From an uncultured Thermoanaerobaculia bacterium (GTDB lineage: Bacteria; Acidobacteriota; Thermoanaerobaculia; Multivoradales; Multivoraceae), in contig OX638294.1 in the NCBI GenBank assembly GCA_951812325.1, positions 4,564,859-4,628,858 of the forward strand: a DNA stretch of 64,000 bases, given 5' to 3'. The notes below the pieces were generated by a model. That model did not search any database. It was not told the DNA's origin and saw only the letters and a program-made list of their open reading frames with translations. Each line of letters starts with the position of its first letter. Positions within the stretch are counted from its first letter, which is position 1. Position numbers and translations under genes: made by a program. Shown here piece after piece: positions 1-12,608 of the stretch.

Positions 1-514
1 GTGGCCTTGGTCGCGCCGTAGTAGGTCATCGCGATCATGCTGCCGCCGCCGGTCATCAGCGGTTCGGCGGCGCGGGCGAGGGCGATCAGGGAGTAGCAAC
101 TGATGTCGAGGGCGGTCGCGAATCCGGTCCGCGAGGTGTCGACCGTGCGGCCCAGCAGGTCCTCGCGGTTGGCGAAGGCCACGGAGTGGACGAGGAAATC
201 AAGGCGCCCCCAGCGCTCCTTCAGGATGGCGAACACGTTGTCGATCTGGCCGTCGTCCGTCACGTCGAGCGGTTCGACGAAGGTCGAGCCGATGCTCTCG
301 GCCAGCGGCCGGACCCGCCGCTCCAGGGCATCGCCCTGGAAGGTGAAGGCGAGTTCCGCCCCCTCATTGTGGGCGCGCCGGGCGATACCCCAGGCCAGCG
401 AGCGCTTGTTGGCGACGCCGACGATCAGACCTCGGCGACCATCCAGCAACCCGCCGGGCGCAGAGCCGGCCAACGTGTCGGACGGGAGATCGGCGGGCGC
501 CGATTCGCGCGAAG

Positions 515-518
<4 letters not shown>
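1..518 (-). CDS. fabI: Enoyl-[acyl-carrier-protein] reductase (NADH), FabI-type, partial (C-terminus outside window)
   Basis: FabI reduces enoyl-ACP in the last step of each fatty-acid elongation cycle. The visible N-terminal two thirds reads LLDGRRGLIVGVANKRSLAWGIA, the FabI-type nucleotide-binding loop, then LDVTDDGQID, DFLVHSVAFANREDL and SMIAMTYYGATKA. The last corresponds to the region entering the Tyr-x6-Lys catalytic site, cut by the window edge. I place the start at GTG 518, which overlaps the upstream stop as GTGA. That adds about 23 residues before the fold, so TTG at 473 or 449 are real alternatives; TTG 449 gives the usual family start just before LDG. Co-orientation with the surface-protein genes upstream is probably incidental. 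The family call is firm; the start is not. Confidence 0.85.
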
Positions 519-4496
<3,978 letters not shown>

Positions 4497-4507
<11 letters not shown>

Positions 4508-6089
4508 CCTGAATGGTCACGGTGGTTCCGCCGGCGTTCGTGACCCCCTGGGGAAGGGCCGCGAAGCTGAGCATCACGGTCTCCGGTTCTTCATCCTCGG
4601 TGTCGTCGGTCGCCGTGACCGTGAACTCTCGACTCCTGACCCCGGGGTCGAACCGGAGGTTGAAGGGCACGCCCGAGTAGTCTGCATCCGTTGCGCCGTC
4701 ATGAGTCCGAACCAGGTCGATGTCCAGGGCCCTCTCGGCGTCGGCGCTCAGACTGACGCTCACGGTGACGCCGGCGCCCTCCGCTGCCTCGTAGCTTGCG
4801 GCGCCGAACGACACCGAGACCTCGGGGTCGGACGGGGCGGCGCCGGGGTGGAACGGAGTGCCGCTGAACAGATCGCGCGGCCTGAACTCGAAACCGGTCC
4901 ACATTGCAAGGGCTGACCCTGATGATTCCGGCCGGTAAAGCAGGAACGGGCCGTCTTCGGACCGCACGACGTGCAGCAGCGGTGAAGCTTGCCAAAGCAC
5001 GATGTCGGCGTTGGCGATGCTCTGCTCATCGGCCGCGTACCCGGCGAGATCCTGGAACTGCGTTTCGCCGGTGTCCGCCAAAACCGTTGCCCAGAAGTCG
5101 GTCCGTGTCCAGGTCGGAGAGTGTCTCGCGAGGCCGCGGTAGATTGGTCGAAGCTCGTATTTCAGATCCCCGTCGGTCACCTGAAGCCGGGTGAACTCCG
5201 TTGCCGTGAAGTCCAGTGAGCCTTCCGTCCCGCCGTTGAACGCCTCCTCCGTGTCCGACCACGAGCCGCCGCTGTCGTCTCGCTGGTGGCGCAGGACCTT
5301 GACCGAATCCCCCTCGGCGCCGTCCAGATCCACGTCGATCCGCCAAAATGCGATGTGCGAATGGGCAAGGGTCGCGAAGGGGGGGAGGTTCCGAGCGGTT
5401 GCCCCGAGCCGCGCCTTGAACGTCCCGTCGTCGTGAAACTCGTAGCGGATGATGTAGTTGTAGTTGGCAGCGTCGAGAGCCCCCCAGATCGCCATCATCT
5501 GGCCGCGGACCACGTCCTGGCCGTTCTTCCACAGGACGCCCTTGCCCGACACTTCCCGAATCACTCTTCCCTGGCGCCCGACGATGGCGCCGCAGCGCCC
5601 GGCGTCTCGCCCGGTCACTTGGGAGAGGGTGAACCTGTGGTCCCGCAGATCCTGATAGCCCCGACCGTCCTGGTAGTGGGCGTAGAGTTCCGAGGGCCCG
5701 GTCCGGGACAACACTTGGAAGAAGGGTTCGCTCGGCCCCGGCTTGAACCAGGCGCCCGTAATGAACAGAGCTCTCGAAACCGCATGATCGAACGTGACGA
5801 ACCAGGCCGTCTCGAGGGCCGGCGTGGGCTCGCCGACCCGGCCGGCCGGAAACTGCTGGTAGGCGACGGAGTTTTGGTTCGTCGGGTTCAGGTCGTCGTC
5901 CTGGGCGGGGGCCGGGGAGTGGACCAGGCAGCCGCCGGGGGTTTGACCGGGCGCCGGCGGAGCAGCGTGGAGCGTCGCCAGAATCAGGAGGCATCCGGCG
6001 GTCAGCCCCGGCCGGCGGCAGAGGGACGTACGACAGCCGAACGGTGTCCTGAGCAGGAAACGACGACGGGCTGCTATGCCTGGAAGCAC
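4497..6089 (-). CDS. Secreted copper-amine-oxidase-like protein with one C-terminal Calx-beta domain
   Basis: 530 aa, paralogue of the next gene downstream. The N-terminus (ARRRFLLRT, later a hydrophobic stretch, APGQ) is an export signal with a Tat-like look. Residues 91-415 align with the catalytic domain of copper amine oxidases: LETAWFVTFDHAVSRALFITG, candidate base D141, candidate topaquinone Tyr Y210 in AANYNY, copper-ligand pair H243/H245 (HSH before FWRIDVDLDG), third ligand H373 (LLHVVRSED), and GFEFRPRDLFSGTPFHP. It keeps the Asn before the tyrosine that the downstream paralogue has lost. The Calx-beta domain (about 421-530) ends exactly at the stop (TIQDDD), which overlaps the next start by 11 bases. 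The protein therefore ends where its neighbour's repeat array would continue. Fold assignment is by motif; function is inferred. Confidence 0.72.
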
Positions 6090-6429
6090 TTGGAAGCCGC
6101 GAACTGCGGTCGCCTGACCTGGCTGGGGCGCGGGCGGCCTGATCGGGCTGCAAGCCGGCTGACCGCCCTGGATCGAAGCACGTGCGCTGTTGTGCGACTC
6201 GCCAATTTCATCACGGTCGGACGATAACAGGCGCCACCTCTTCTGTCAGCGGCAGGTTTGCCGGTCCGAGTTTCCGCGACCCGGGCAGCCCGTCTCTGCG
6301 CGGCGCCTCCGGGCGATGGTGGACCTGCGCTTGTCGGCGCAGTCCTTCACCGGCCCGGCGTTTGCCTCGTGTCGGCGGAGCGACCCGGGAGTGACAAGTT
6401 GGCCCGGCGCTCCTCGGGCCAAGCCTCTC
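6090..6429. other. Intergenic, no gene supported
   Basis: About 340 bases between the N2/N3-like gene and the first catalytic paralogue, all read on the minus strand. The short open frames on both strands have no recognisable composition or start context. It presumably holds a leader or promoter for 4497-6089, but I see no convincing -35/-10 pair. Confidence 0.5.
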
Positions 6430-7140
6430 TCAGTCTTCCAGGACGATCTCGCCGTCGGTGAGGTTTGCGATGACGGACGGCAGGCCGGCAACGTAATCGT
6501 TCTCGGTCTTGAAGAAGAGCTGCGCTATGCGCTTGCCGAACAACGGGTCCTCGGGGTCCCGGATGGTCGGGCGCAGGAACTCGATGTCCACGTTCTCCGG
6601 AGACGCGCCCAGGAATCCCCGGATTCTGCCGTCCTCCAGAGCAAGACGTTTCGCCTCGTCGATTTCGACCGGCGCGAGCGGACCGCTGCCGTCATTGGCG
6701 ATGCGCTCCCACACGACGGCCTCTCGAGTCAGATCGACCAGGCGGCGGCTGGTTTCGTGTCTGTCGTAGTTGTAGGTCGTGACGATGGCGAAGACGGAGA
6801 CCGGTTCGTCCTTGTTGCCGGCAACCATCTCCACGCCAGAGACGACGGTCCTGTCGTCCGGTGACGAACTCTGGTACGAGGGAGACGCGACCGTCGCGGA
6901 AGACAGGCGAGTGACGGACCCGTCGGTGGCGATGCGTATCGCGCGCTCGGCCTCCTCGGAGGTCAGGCGCGAGCGGGGGATGGGCAGACCGCTGGCCGGG
7001 TGTTCGATGTCCTGGCCGTCGGCGGGAACAGAAGCGGTCAGACCAAGGAGCAAGGCGGGCATGGCGCTCGAGCGAAGGAACGTGCGACGAAGCCGAGACG
7101 CGACGTGCCGAGTCGGTCGGGGCTTGGGCTGCTGTGGCAC
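6430..7140 (-). CDS. Tat-type secreted protein resembling copper amine oxidase N2/N3 domains
   Basis: 236 aa from a GTG at 7140. Residues 17-43 form an export signal with a twin-arginine motif (LRRTFLRSS) before a short hydrophobic stretch ending ADGQ. Starting at the internal ATG (residue 27) would leave too short a signal, so GTG is preferred. The mature part starts LTSEEAERAIRIA, like the N2 domain of copper amine oxidases. It continues RRLVDLTREAVVWER, then EIDEAKRLALEDGRIRGFLG, the pattern of the N3 domain. Catalytic residues are absent, as expected for these non-catalytic domains. It lies upstream of, and co-directional with, two catalytic-domain paralogues, so it may be the detached N-terminal half of the same system. 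The assignment rests on weak similarity plus context. Confidence 0.6.
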   Translation of the reverse strand: MPQQPKPRPTRHVASRLRRTFLRSSAMPALLLGLTASVPADGQDIEHPASGLPIPRSRLTSEEAERAIRIATDGSVTRLSSATVASPSYQSSSPDDRTVVSGVEMVAGNKDEPVSVFAIVTTYNYDRHETSRRLVDLTREAVVWERIANDGSGPLAPVEIDEAKRLALEDGRIRGFLGASPENVDIEFLRPTIRDPEDPLFGKRIAQLFFKTENDYVAGLPSVIANLTDGEIVLED

Positions 7141-7291
7141 TAGGGGTTCTTGCCTTCCGAGCGTCGCTTGCCGCTTGTTTCGATCCGCAAAGCGGCATTG
7201 GGTCCGACGCGATTTCGCAGTATATGCCGGTCTGGCCGGATGCCCGTGCCATGCAACGGCTGCCGTGCACCCTCTGGCAAGCTAGCGGCGC

Positions 7292-8179
7292 ATGGTCTCC
7301 TTGCTCGGCATCGTCCTGGTCGTCGGCGCGACGCTCTGTTTCTCGCTGTTCGACCTGCTCCGGAAGAAGCTCACGGGATGGCTGAGCGACGCCTTCCTGG
7401 TCATGGTCCTGGCGCTGGGGGCGGTACCCCTGTATGGCGTCTGGTTGGCGGTGCAACCGGCGCCAGGCGTGAGTTCGGCGTACGTCTGGCCGGGGCTGCT
7501 GTCCGTTGCCTGCAACCTGGGCGCGAACTACGGCTTTCTGCGGTCGGTCCGATCGGCGGGTCTGAGCGCCGTGATCCCGTTGCTCTCCCTGACGCCGGTG
7601 TTCACCGCTCTGCTCGGGATCCCGCTGCTCGGCGAGCTGCCGGGCGGTCGGGAGTGGCTTGGCATCGCGATGGTCGTCTGCGGCGCCCTTGCGCTGCAAC
7701 CGGGTGAGCGCTCCGCCGGCCGGGGCCGGCCGTGGACGCTGGGCGCGGGCGCCTGGTGGATGATCCTGGTCGCGTTCCTCTGGGCGACGGCGCTACCGCT
7801 CGACAAGCTGGCCACCGAGGCCTCGAGTGCGGCCTTCCACGGCCTGGTCATGCACCTGGGGGTCGGCCTCTGTGTCGCGGTGGTCGCGGTGCGGGGCCTC
7901 CGGAACGCCCCCGGTCGCGGCCGGGGCTCCGGCAGGGGCGTGGGAGCGAGGATTTGGGCGTTCCTGCTCTGCGCCGTTGTCATCGGAGCGGCGGCCCAGG
8001 CGCTCCAGCTGCTGTCCCTGCAACACGCCTGGGTGGGCTTCGTGGAGACGGTCAAGCGGGGCATCGGATCGTCGCTGGCGCTGGTCCTCGGCCGTCTGTT
8101 CTTCGCCGAGCCCCTGACGCTGCGCAAGGTGTTCAGCGTGGCGGTGATCGCGTCCGGTGTCGCGGTCATGCTCTGGTAG
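7292..8179 (+). CDS. EamA/DMT-family inner-membrane transporter
   Basis: 295 aa, almost entirely hydrophobic, with about ten predicted membrane segments in two EamA-like halves (roughly 1-135 and 150-293). The second half opens with WWMILVAFLWATALPLDKLA; the N-terminus MVSLLGIVLVVGATLCFSLFDLLRKK-type segment has no cleavable signal. The length matches the drug/metabolite exporter superfamily. Substrate cannot be read from sequence. It is divergent from 6430-7140, and its stop lies 12 bases before the GTG of the next gene, so the two may be co-transcribed. Confidence 0.85.
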   Translation: MVSLLGIVLVVGATLCFSLFDLLRKKLTGWLSDAFLVMVLALGAVPLYGVWLAVQPAPGVSSAYVWPGLLSVACNLGANYGFLRSVRSAGLSAVIPLLSLTPVFTALLGIPLLGELPGGREWLGIAMVVCGALALQPGERSAGRGRPWTLGAGAWWMILVAFLWATALPLDKLATEASSAAFHGLVMHLGVGLCVAVVAVRGLRNAPGRGRGSGRGVGARIWAFLLCAVVIGAAAQALQLLSLQHAWVGFVETVKRGIGSSLALVLGRLFFAEPLTLRKVFSVAVIASGVAVMLW

Positions 8180-8191
8180 CGTTGCGGGACC

Positions 8192-9766
8192 GTGGTTCGT
8201 TCGGTCCCCGCCGGCTTCAGGCCGAGCTTGCAGATCGCGCTGGTTGCCTTGCTCGTTGGCGCCGGCCTGGGTGACGCCCAGGTGTCGAGGTTGTCCGAGA
8301 TCGAGCTGCCGGACGGGTTCTCGGTCGGCTTCTTCGCCGAGGGTGTCACCGGCGCCCGGTCGCTTGCGCAGAGCCCGGGCGGCACGGTGTTCGTCGGCAC
8401 CCGCCAGGCGGGCGTGGTCCATGCCCTGGTCGATTCCGACGGCGATGGCGACGCGGACGAGCGGTACGTCGTCGCATCGGGTCTGAACTCGCCGAACGGA
8501 GTCGCCTTCCGCAACGGAAGCCTCTACGTGGCGGAGATCAGCCGGATACTCCGCTACGACGGGATCGAGAAACGCCTGGACACTCCTCCGCAGCCGTTCG
8601 TGGTCACCGACCGGCTTCCGACCGACGCGCATCACGGCTGGAAGTTCATCCGCTTCGGGCCCGACGGACGGCTCTACGTGCCGGTGGGCGCTCCTTGCAA
8701 CATCTGCAACGAGGCCGACCCGTACAACGCGATCCTGCGGATGGCCGGCGACGGCAGCTACGAGATCGTCGCGCGGGGCGTCCGCAACACGGTCGGCTTC
8801 GACTGGCATCCCGGGACGGGGCGGCTGTGGTTCACGGACAACGGTCGCGACTGGCTGGGTGACAACCGGCCGCCGGACGAGCTCAACGTGCTGACCTCGC
8901 ACGGCCAGCACTTCGGATATCCCTTCTGCCACGGCCGAGACGTTTCCGATCCGGAATTCGGCTCGCTCCGCGCCTGTTCCGAATTCCGGCCTCCGGCGCA
9001 GGAACTCGGCCCGCACGTGGCGGCTCTGGGCATGCGCTTCTACACGGGCGAGGCGTTTCCGCAGAAGTACCGGGGCCAGATCTTCATCGCGGAACACGGG
9101 TCGTGGAACCGGACCGATCCGATCGGCTACCGGGTCATGTTGGTTCGGCTGAGCGGCGCCGGGCGGCCCACTGCTTACGAGGAGTTCGCCACCGGCTGGC
9201 TTCGGAACGGCTCGGCCTGGGGGAGGCCGGTCGACGTGATGGTGCGAGCCGACGGCTCGTTGCTCGTTTCGGACGACCGGCTCGGCGCGGTCTATCGCAT
9301 CGACCATGAATCCAGGAGCGACCCCGACCCCGACCCTGATCCCGACCCCGATCCTGATCCTGATCCCGATCCCGACCCTGATCCCGATCCGCCTCCGACC
9401 GATGTTCCCTGCACGCCGAGCGCCGAGACTCTCTGCCTGCACGACGACCGTTTCGAGGTTCGGGCGGAGTGGTGGACTGGCGACGGAGAAACGGGGGCGG
9501 CCCTGGTGGCGCCGAACGCAACGCAGGACTCCGGCCTGTTCCGATTCTTCGATTCCGACAACTGGGAGATCCTGATCAAGGTGTTGGACGGCTGCGCCGT
9601 CAACAGCCATTACTGGGTGTACGGAGCGTCGACCACGGACCTGGGCTACGTGATCCGGGCAAGAGACTCGGTGACGGGCGTCTTGAAGGAGTACCGGAAC
9701 GAGCCGGGGCGGCCGGCCGCCGCGATCACGGACGCGAAGGCCTTCCCGGAGAGTTGTCGCCCGTAG
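8192..9766 (+). CDS. Secreted PQQ-dependent sugar (sorbosone-type) dehydrogenase with (Asp-Pro)12 linker and C-terminal module
   Basis: 524 aa from GTG 8192, with a signal peptide at 1-30 (IALVALLVGAGLGDAQ). Residues 31-370 are a six-bladed propeller of the soluble glucose/sorbosone dehydrogenase family: LSEIELPDGFSVGFFAEGV, HHGWKFIRFGPDGRLYVP, GAPCNICNE, TVGFDWHPGTGRLWFTDNGR, EHGSWNRTD and GRPVDVM. The family oxidises aldoses or sorbosone in the periplasm with PQQ. A (DP)12 linker follows, then a module of about 115 residues (ETLCL, DSGLFRFFDSDNWEILIKVL, YWVYGASTTDLGYVIR, AITDAKAFPESC). That module is near-identical in layout to the C-terminus of the protein at 515-4507. A tandem paralogue at 10061 lacks linker and module. 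The true substrate is unknown. Confidence 0.85.
   Translation: MVRSVPAGFRPSLQIALVALLVGAGLGDAQVSRLSEIELPDGFSVGFFAEGVTGARSLAQSPGGTVFVGTRQAGVVHALVDSDGDGDADERYVVASGLNSPNGVAFRNGSLYVAEISRILRYDGIEKRLDTPPQPFVVTDRLPTDAHHGWKFIRFGPDGRLYVPVGAPCNICNEADPYNAILRMAGDGSYEIVARGVRNTVGFDWHPGTGRLWFTDNGRDWLGDNRPPDELNVLTSHGQHFGYPFCHGRDVSDPEFGSLRACSEFRPPAQELGPHVAALGMRFYTGEAFPQKYRGQIFIAEHGSWNRTDPIGYRVMLVRLSGAGRPTAYEEFATGWLRNGSAWGRPVDVMVRADGSLLVSDDRLGAVYRIDHESRSDPDPDPDPDPDPDPDPDPDPDPDPPPTDVPCTPSAETLCLHDDRFEVRAEWWTGDGETGAALVAPNATQDSGLFRFFDSDNWEILIKVLDGCAVNSHYWVYGASTTDLGYVIRARDSVTGVLKEYRNEPGRPAAAITDAKAFPESCRP
9320..9391 (+). repeat. Hexanucleotide (GAYCCN)12 encoding (Asp-Pro)12
   Basis: Twelve six-base units encode alternating Asp-Pro between the dehydrogenase propeller and the C-terminal module. 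Third positions vary between units, so the peptide has been kept while the DNA drifted, consistent with selection for an extended acidic linker. Confidence 0.95.
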
Positions 9767-10060
9767 CGGCTTCGGTCCGCGGGCGGGGCCGAGGCCGACC
9801 TTCTGACGCGGGCTGTAGCCCGTGGCCAGGAAGAGTACGGGATCAGAGAGTGACGACGGTCAGGAGCGGTGTCCAACGGGAACGGTTGTCTGCCCCTGAG
9901 GCCTCGGCGGTTCGGTTGCTATGCTTCGCGCCGTTTCGGTGGCCGTGCCGAAGGCGACCACGGCCGCGGTTCCTTCACCAGGCGACATGTCTCGTCGCTT
10001 CGAGGCTTCCGACGCTTCCCTTCCGGGCGTTACAGCTCAACCCACCTCAGGAGTCACAGC

Positions 10061-11320
10061 ATGCTCCGCACAGTCTCGGAACCGCGCAGCCGGTCCCGTC
10101 GAGTTGACACTCAGCCGTTCGCCCTCGCGCGCCAGCCGCGTGACGATGTCTCGGAACCGCGCAGCCGGTCCCGTCGAGTTGACACGGCTCTTCCCCGGTC
10201 CGCGTTCCTCGTGGTCCTCGCCCTCTTCGCCGGGTCCGTGTTGGCGGCCGACGACGAGGCACTTCGTCTGGACGAGATCGAATTGCCGCCCGGGTTCTCC
10301 ATCGACGTGTTCGCCTCCGGCATCGATCTCGCCCGGTCTCTGGCCCAGAGCCCGTCCGGCGCCGTCTTCGTCGGCACCGGCGGGCTCCGTCAGAGCGACT
10401 CCGTCTACGCGGTCGTCGACGAGGACGGTGACGGCAGGGCGGACCGGCGCTACACGGTGGCTTCGGGTCTGAACCGGCCAAACGGCGTCGCCTTCCACGA
10501 CGGCGACCTCTACGTGGCCGAGATCAGCCGCATTCTGCGTCTGGACGACATCGACGGCCGCCTGAACGCGCCTCCCGAACCGGTCGTCGTGACCGCCAAT
10601 CTCCCGGACCGGCGGCACCACGGCTGGAAGTTCATCCGCTTCGGGCCCGACGGCCGGCTCTACGTCCCGGTCGGCGCGCCGTGCAACATCTGCGACGAGG
10701 GCGATCCGTTCGCCACCATCCTCCGCCTGGACGAGGAGGGGGACCATGAGGTCGTCGCGCGCGGCGTCCGCAACACGGTCGGCTTCGACTGGCATCCCGA
10801 CACCGGTGCGTTGTGGTTCACGGACAACGGCCGCGACATGATGGGCGACGAGGTTCCTCCCGACGAGTTGAACGTGCTGAGCGAGGACGGCCAGCACTTC
10901 GGCTACCCCTACTGCCACGGCCAGGACATCGCGGATCCGGAGTTCGGCGACCAGCGTCCCTGCAACGAACTCGTGCCGCCGGCACTCGATCTGGGGCCGC
11001 ACGTCGGGGCGGTCGGCATGCGGTTCTACCGTGGCGATGCGTTCCCTGCGCGTTTCCGCGGGCAGATCTTCATCGCCGAGCATGGTTCGTGGAACCGCAG
11101 CGAGAAGATCGGCTACCGCGTCATGGTGGTCCGTCTCGGCGCCGACGGGCGGCCCGCGGAGTATGAGGAGTTCGCCGCCGGTTGGCTTCAGGGCGAGAAC
11201 GCATGGGGCCGGCCGGTCGACGTGATGGAGCGCGCCGACGGGTCCCTGCTCGTTTCCGACGACCTGCAGGGTGTGATCTACCGGATCACCTGGGACGCCG
11301 CGGCGGCAGCCGGGGAGTAG
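10061..11320 (+). CDS. Secreted PQQ-dependent sugar (sorbosone-type) dehydrogenase, tandem paralogue
   Basis: 419 aa. The ATG at 10061 has AGGAG eight bases upstream; the open frame runs further 5' but without a comparable site. The mature part matches its neighbour motif for motif: LDEIELPPGFSIDVFASGI, HHGWKFIRFGPDGRLYVP, GAPCNICDE, TVGFDWHPDTGALWFTDNGR, EHGSWNRSEK. It ends right after the last propeller strand (GVIYRITWD), with no linker or C-terminal module. The signal peptide is odd: about 47 residues precede the hydrophobic core (SAFLVVLALFAGSVLA). They contain a 13-residue segment, VSEPRSRSRRVDT, present twice because of a 38-base direct repeat. Probably a periplasmic sugar oxidase whose specificity overlaps that of the upstream copy. 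Confidence 0.85.
   Translation: MLRTVSEPRSRSRRVDTQPFALARQPRDDVSEPRSRSRRVDTALPRSAFLVVLALFAGSVLAADDEALRLDEIELPPGFSIDVFASGIDLARSLAQSPSGAVFVGTGGLRQSDSVYAVVDEDGDGRADRRYTVASGLNRPNGVAFHDGDLYVAEISRILRLDDIDGRLNAPPEPVVVTANLPDRRHHGWKFIRFGPDGRLYVPVGAPCNICDEGDPFATILRLDEEGDHEVVARGVRNTVGFDWHPDTGALWFTDNGRDMMGDEVPPDELNVLSEDGQHFGYPYCHGQDIADPEFGDQRPCNELVPPALDLGPHVGAVGMRFYRGDAFPARFRGQIFIAEHGSWNRSEKIGYRVMVVRLGADGRPAEYEEFAAGWLQGENAWGRPVDVMERADGSLLVSDDLQGVIYRITWDAAAAAGE
10073..10185 (+). repeat. 38-base exact direct repeat, two copies 75 bases apart
   Basis: Copies lie at 10073-10110 and 10148-10185 inside the signal-peptide n-region of the PQQ dehydrogenase. The 75-base period is a multiple of three, so the repeat duplicates VSEPRSRSRRVDT in frame. 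Each copy ends in a TTGACA hexamer, but neither has a matching -10. Two copies are too few for CRISPR; a recent local duplication is the simplest reading. Confidence 0.9.
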
Positions 11321-11324
11321 GGGC

Positions 11325-12584
11325 GTGGCGTTGACCGATCCAGCCGTTGTCGCGGCGGCGCGCGCGCGCTACGGCGCCGCCCGCGAGGCAGGTCTGAGCC
11401 TGGACATGACCCGCGGCAAGCCCTCACCGGAGCAGCTCGCCTGCGCGCATGGCCTCCTGGGAGCGGTAGAGTGCGAGGATGAACGCGCGACCGACGGCAC
11501 GGACTGCCGGAACTACGGCGGCGATTCCCGCGGCCTGCCCGAGATGCGGGCGATCTTCGGCGAGATTCTGGGAGTCGATGCGGAACGCGTCTTCGTGGGC
11601 GGCAACGCCAGCCTTCAGTGGATGCACGATCTGGTCGTGCAGGCGCTGCTGGTTGGCGTTCCGGGCGGCGAACCCTGGGGCGGGCCCGGGCGCGCGGCGC
11701 CGGTGAAGTTCCTTTGTCCCTGCCCCGGCTACGACCGGCACTTCGCCGTCCTCGAGCGCTACGGCATCGAGATGCTGTCCGTTGCGATGGGTGACGACGG
11801 GCCGGATGTGGACGAAATGGCGCGTCTCGCGGGTGCGGACCCGAACGTGAAGGGGATGTTCTGCGTGCCGCGGTACAGCAACCCGACCGGGGTCACCTGT
11901 TCGGACGCCGTGGTCGAGGCGATCGCCTCCATGCCCACAGCGGCGCCGGACTTCCGGGTCATCTGGGACGATGCCTACGCACTGCACGCCTTCGACGGCG
12001 AACCGGATCGGCTGGCCAGCCTGTACGACCTCTGTGCAACCCATGGCAACGAGGATCGGGCGGTGCTCGTCACGTCGTTCTCCAAGGTCACCTTCGGCGG
12101 GTCGGGTCTGGCTGCCGTCGCCGCGAGTCCCGCGAACACCGACTGGATCCGGGAGTTCCGTTCGGCTCAGACGATCGGCCCGAACAAGCTGAACCAGCTT
12201 GCACACGCCCGTTTCTTCGACGGCTCGATCGCCGCGGTGCGGGATCACATGAAGGGACACGCGGACTTGATCCGGCCGAAGTTCGCGGCCGTTTTGCGGG
12301 TGCTCGACGAGCGCCTCGGCGGACTCGGGATCGCGTCCTGGAGCCAGCCTCGCGGCGGCTACTTCGTCAGCCTGGACACGGCGCCCGGCTGCGCCCGGGC
12401 GGTGATCGAGATGGCCGGCGAAGCCGGGGTCAGGCTGACGCCAGCCGGCGCCACCTTCCCCTACGGCATCGACCCGCAGGACCGGAACATCCGCATCGCG
12501 CCCACCCTGCCGGCTCTGGCCGAGATCGAAACGGCGACCGGCCTGCTGGCCGACTGCATCGTGCTGGTCAGCGCCGGCGAGTAG
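11325..12584 (+). CDS. Type Ic aspartate aminotransferase (PLP)
   Basis: 419 aa from GTG 11325, five bases after the upstream stop. The N-terminus LDMTRGKPSPEQL and the block YGGDSRGLPEMRAIFGEILG are typical of the AspT/type Ic aspartate aminotransferase group, which differs from ordinary fold-I aminotransferases. Further signals are CPCPGYDRHFAVLERYGIEM, CVPRYSNPTGVT, VIWDDAYALHAF and the PLP-lysine block TSFSKVTFGGSGLA. The family interconverts aspartate/2-oxoglutarate and oxaloacetate/glutamate in the cytoplasm. Proximity to the dehydrogenase suggests co-transcription rather than a shared pathway. Confidence 0.85.
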   Translation: MALTDPAVVAAARARYGAAREAGLSLDMTRGKPSPEQLACAHGLLGAVECEDERATDGTDCRNYGGDSRGLPEMRAIFGEILGVDAERVFVGGNASLQWMHDLVVQALLVGVPGGEPWGGPGRAAPVKFLCPCPGYDRHFAVLERYGIEMLSVAMGDDGPDVDEMARLAGADPNVKGMFCVPRYSNPTGVTCSDAVVEAIASMPTAAPDFRVIWDDAYALHAFDGEPDRLASLYDLCATHGNEDRAVLVTSFSKVTFGGSGLAAVAASPANTDWIREFRSAQTIGPNKLNQLAHARFFDGSIAAVRDHMKGHADLIRPKFAAVLRVLDERLGGLGIASWSQPRGGYFVSLDTAPGCARAVIEMAGEAGVRLTPAGATFPYGIDPQDRNIRIAPTLPALAEIETATGLLADCIVLVSAGE

Positions 12585-12598
12585 CGCAGCATTCTGCG
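12585..12598. terminator. Short hairpin between convergent genes
   Basis: CGCAG-CATT-CTGCG, a perfect 5-bp stem with a 4-base loop in the 24-base gap between the convergent aminotransferase and sulfatase genes. There is no U-run on either strand, so it is at best a weak or Rho-assisted terminator. Confidence 0.35.
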
Positions 12599-12608
12599 GC
12601 GCGGGCTG

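Noticed and set aside
10073..10185. Two-copy direct repeat as a possible CRISPR array
   Set aside because: Only two copies, inside a coding sequence, in frame, with the spacer being part of the duplicated unit; no cas genes are nearby.
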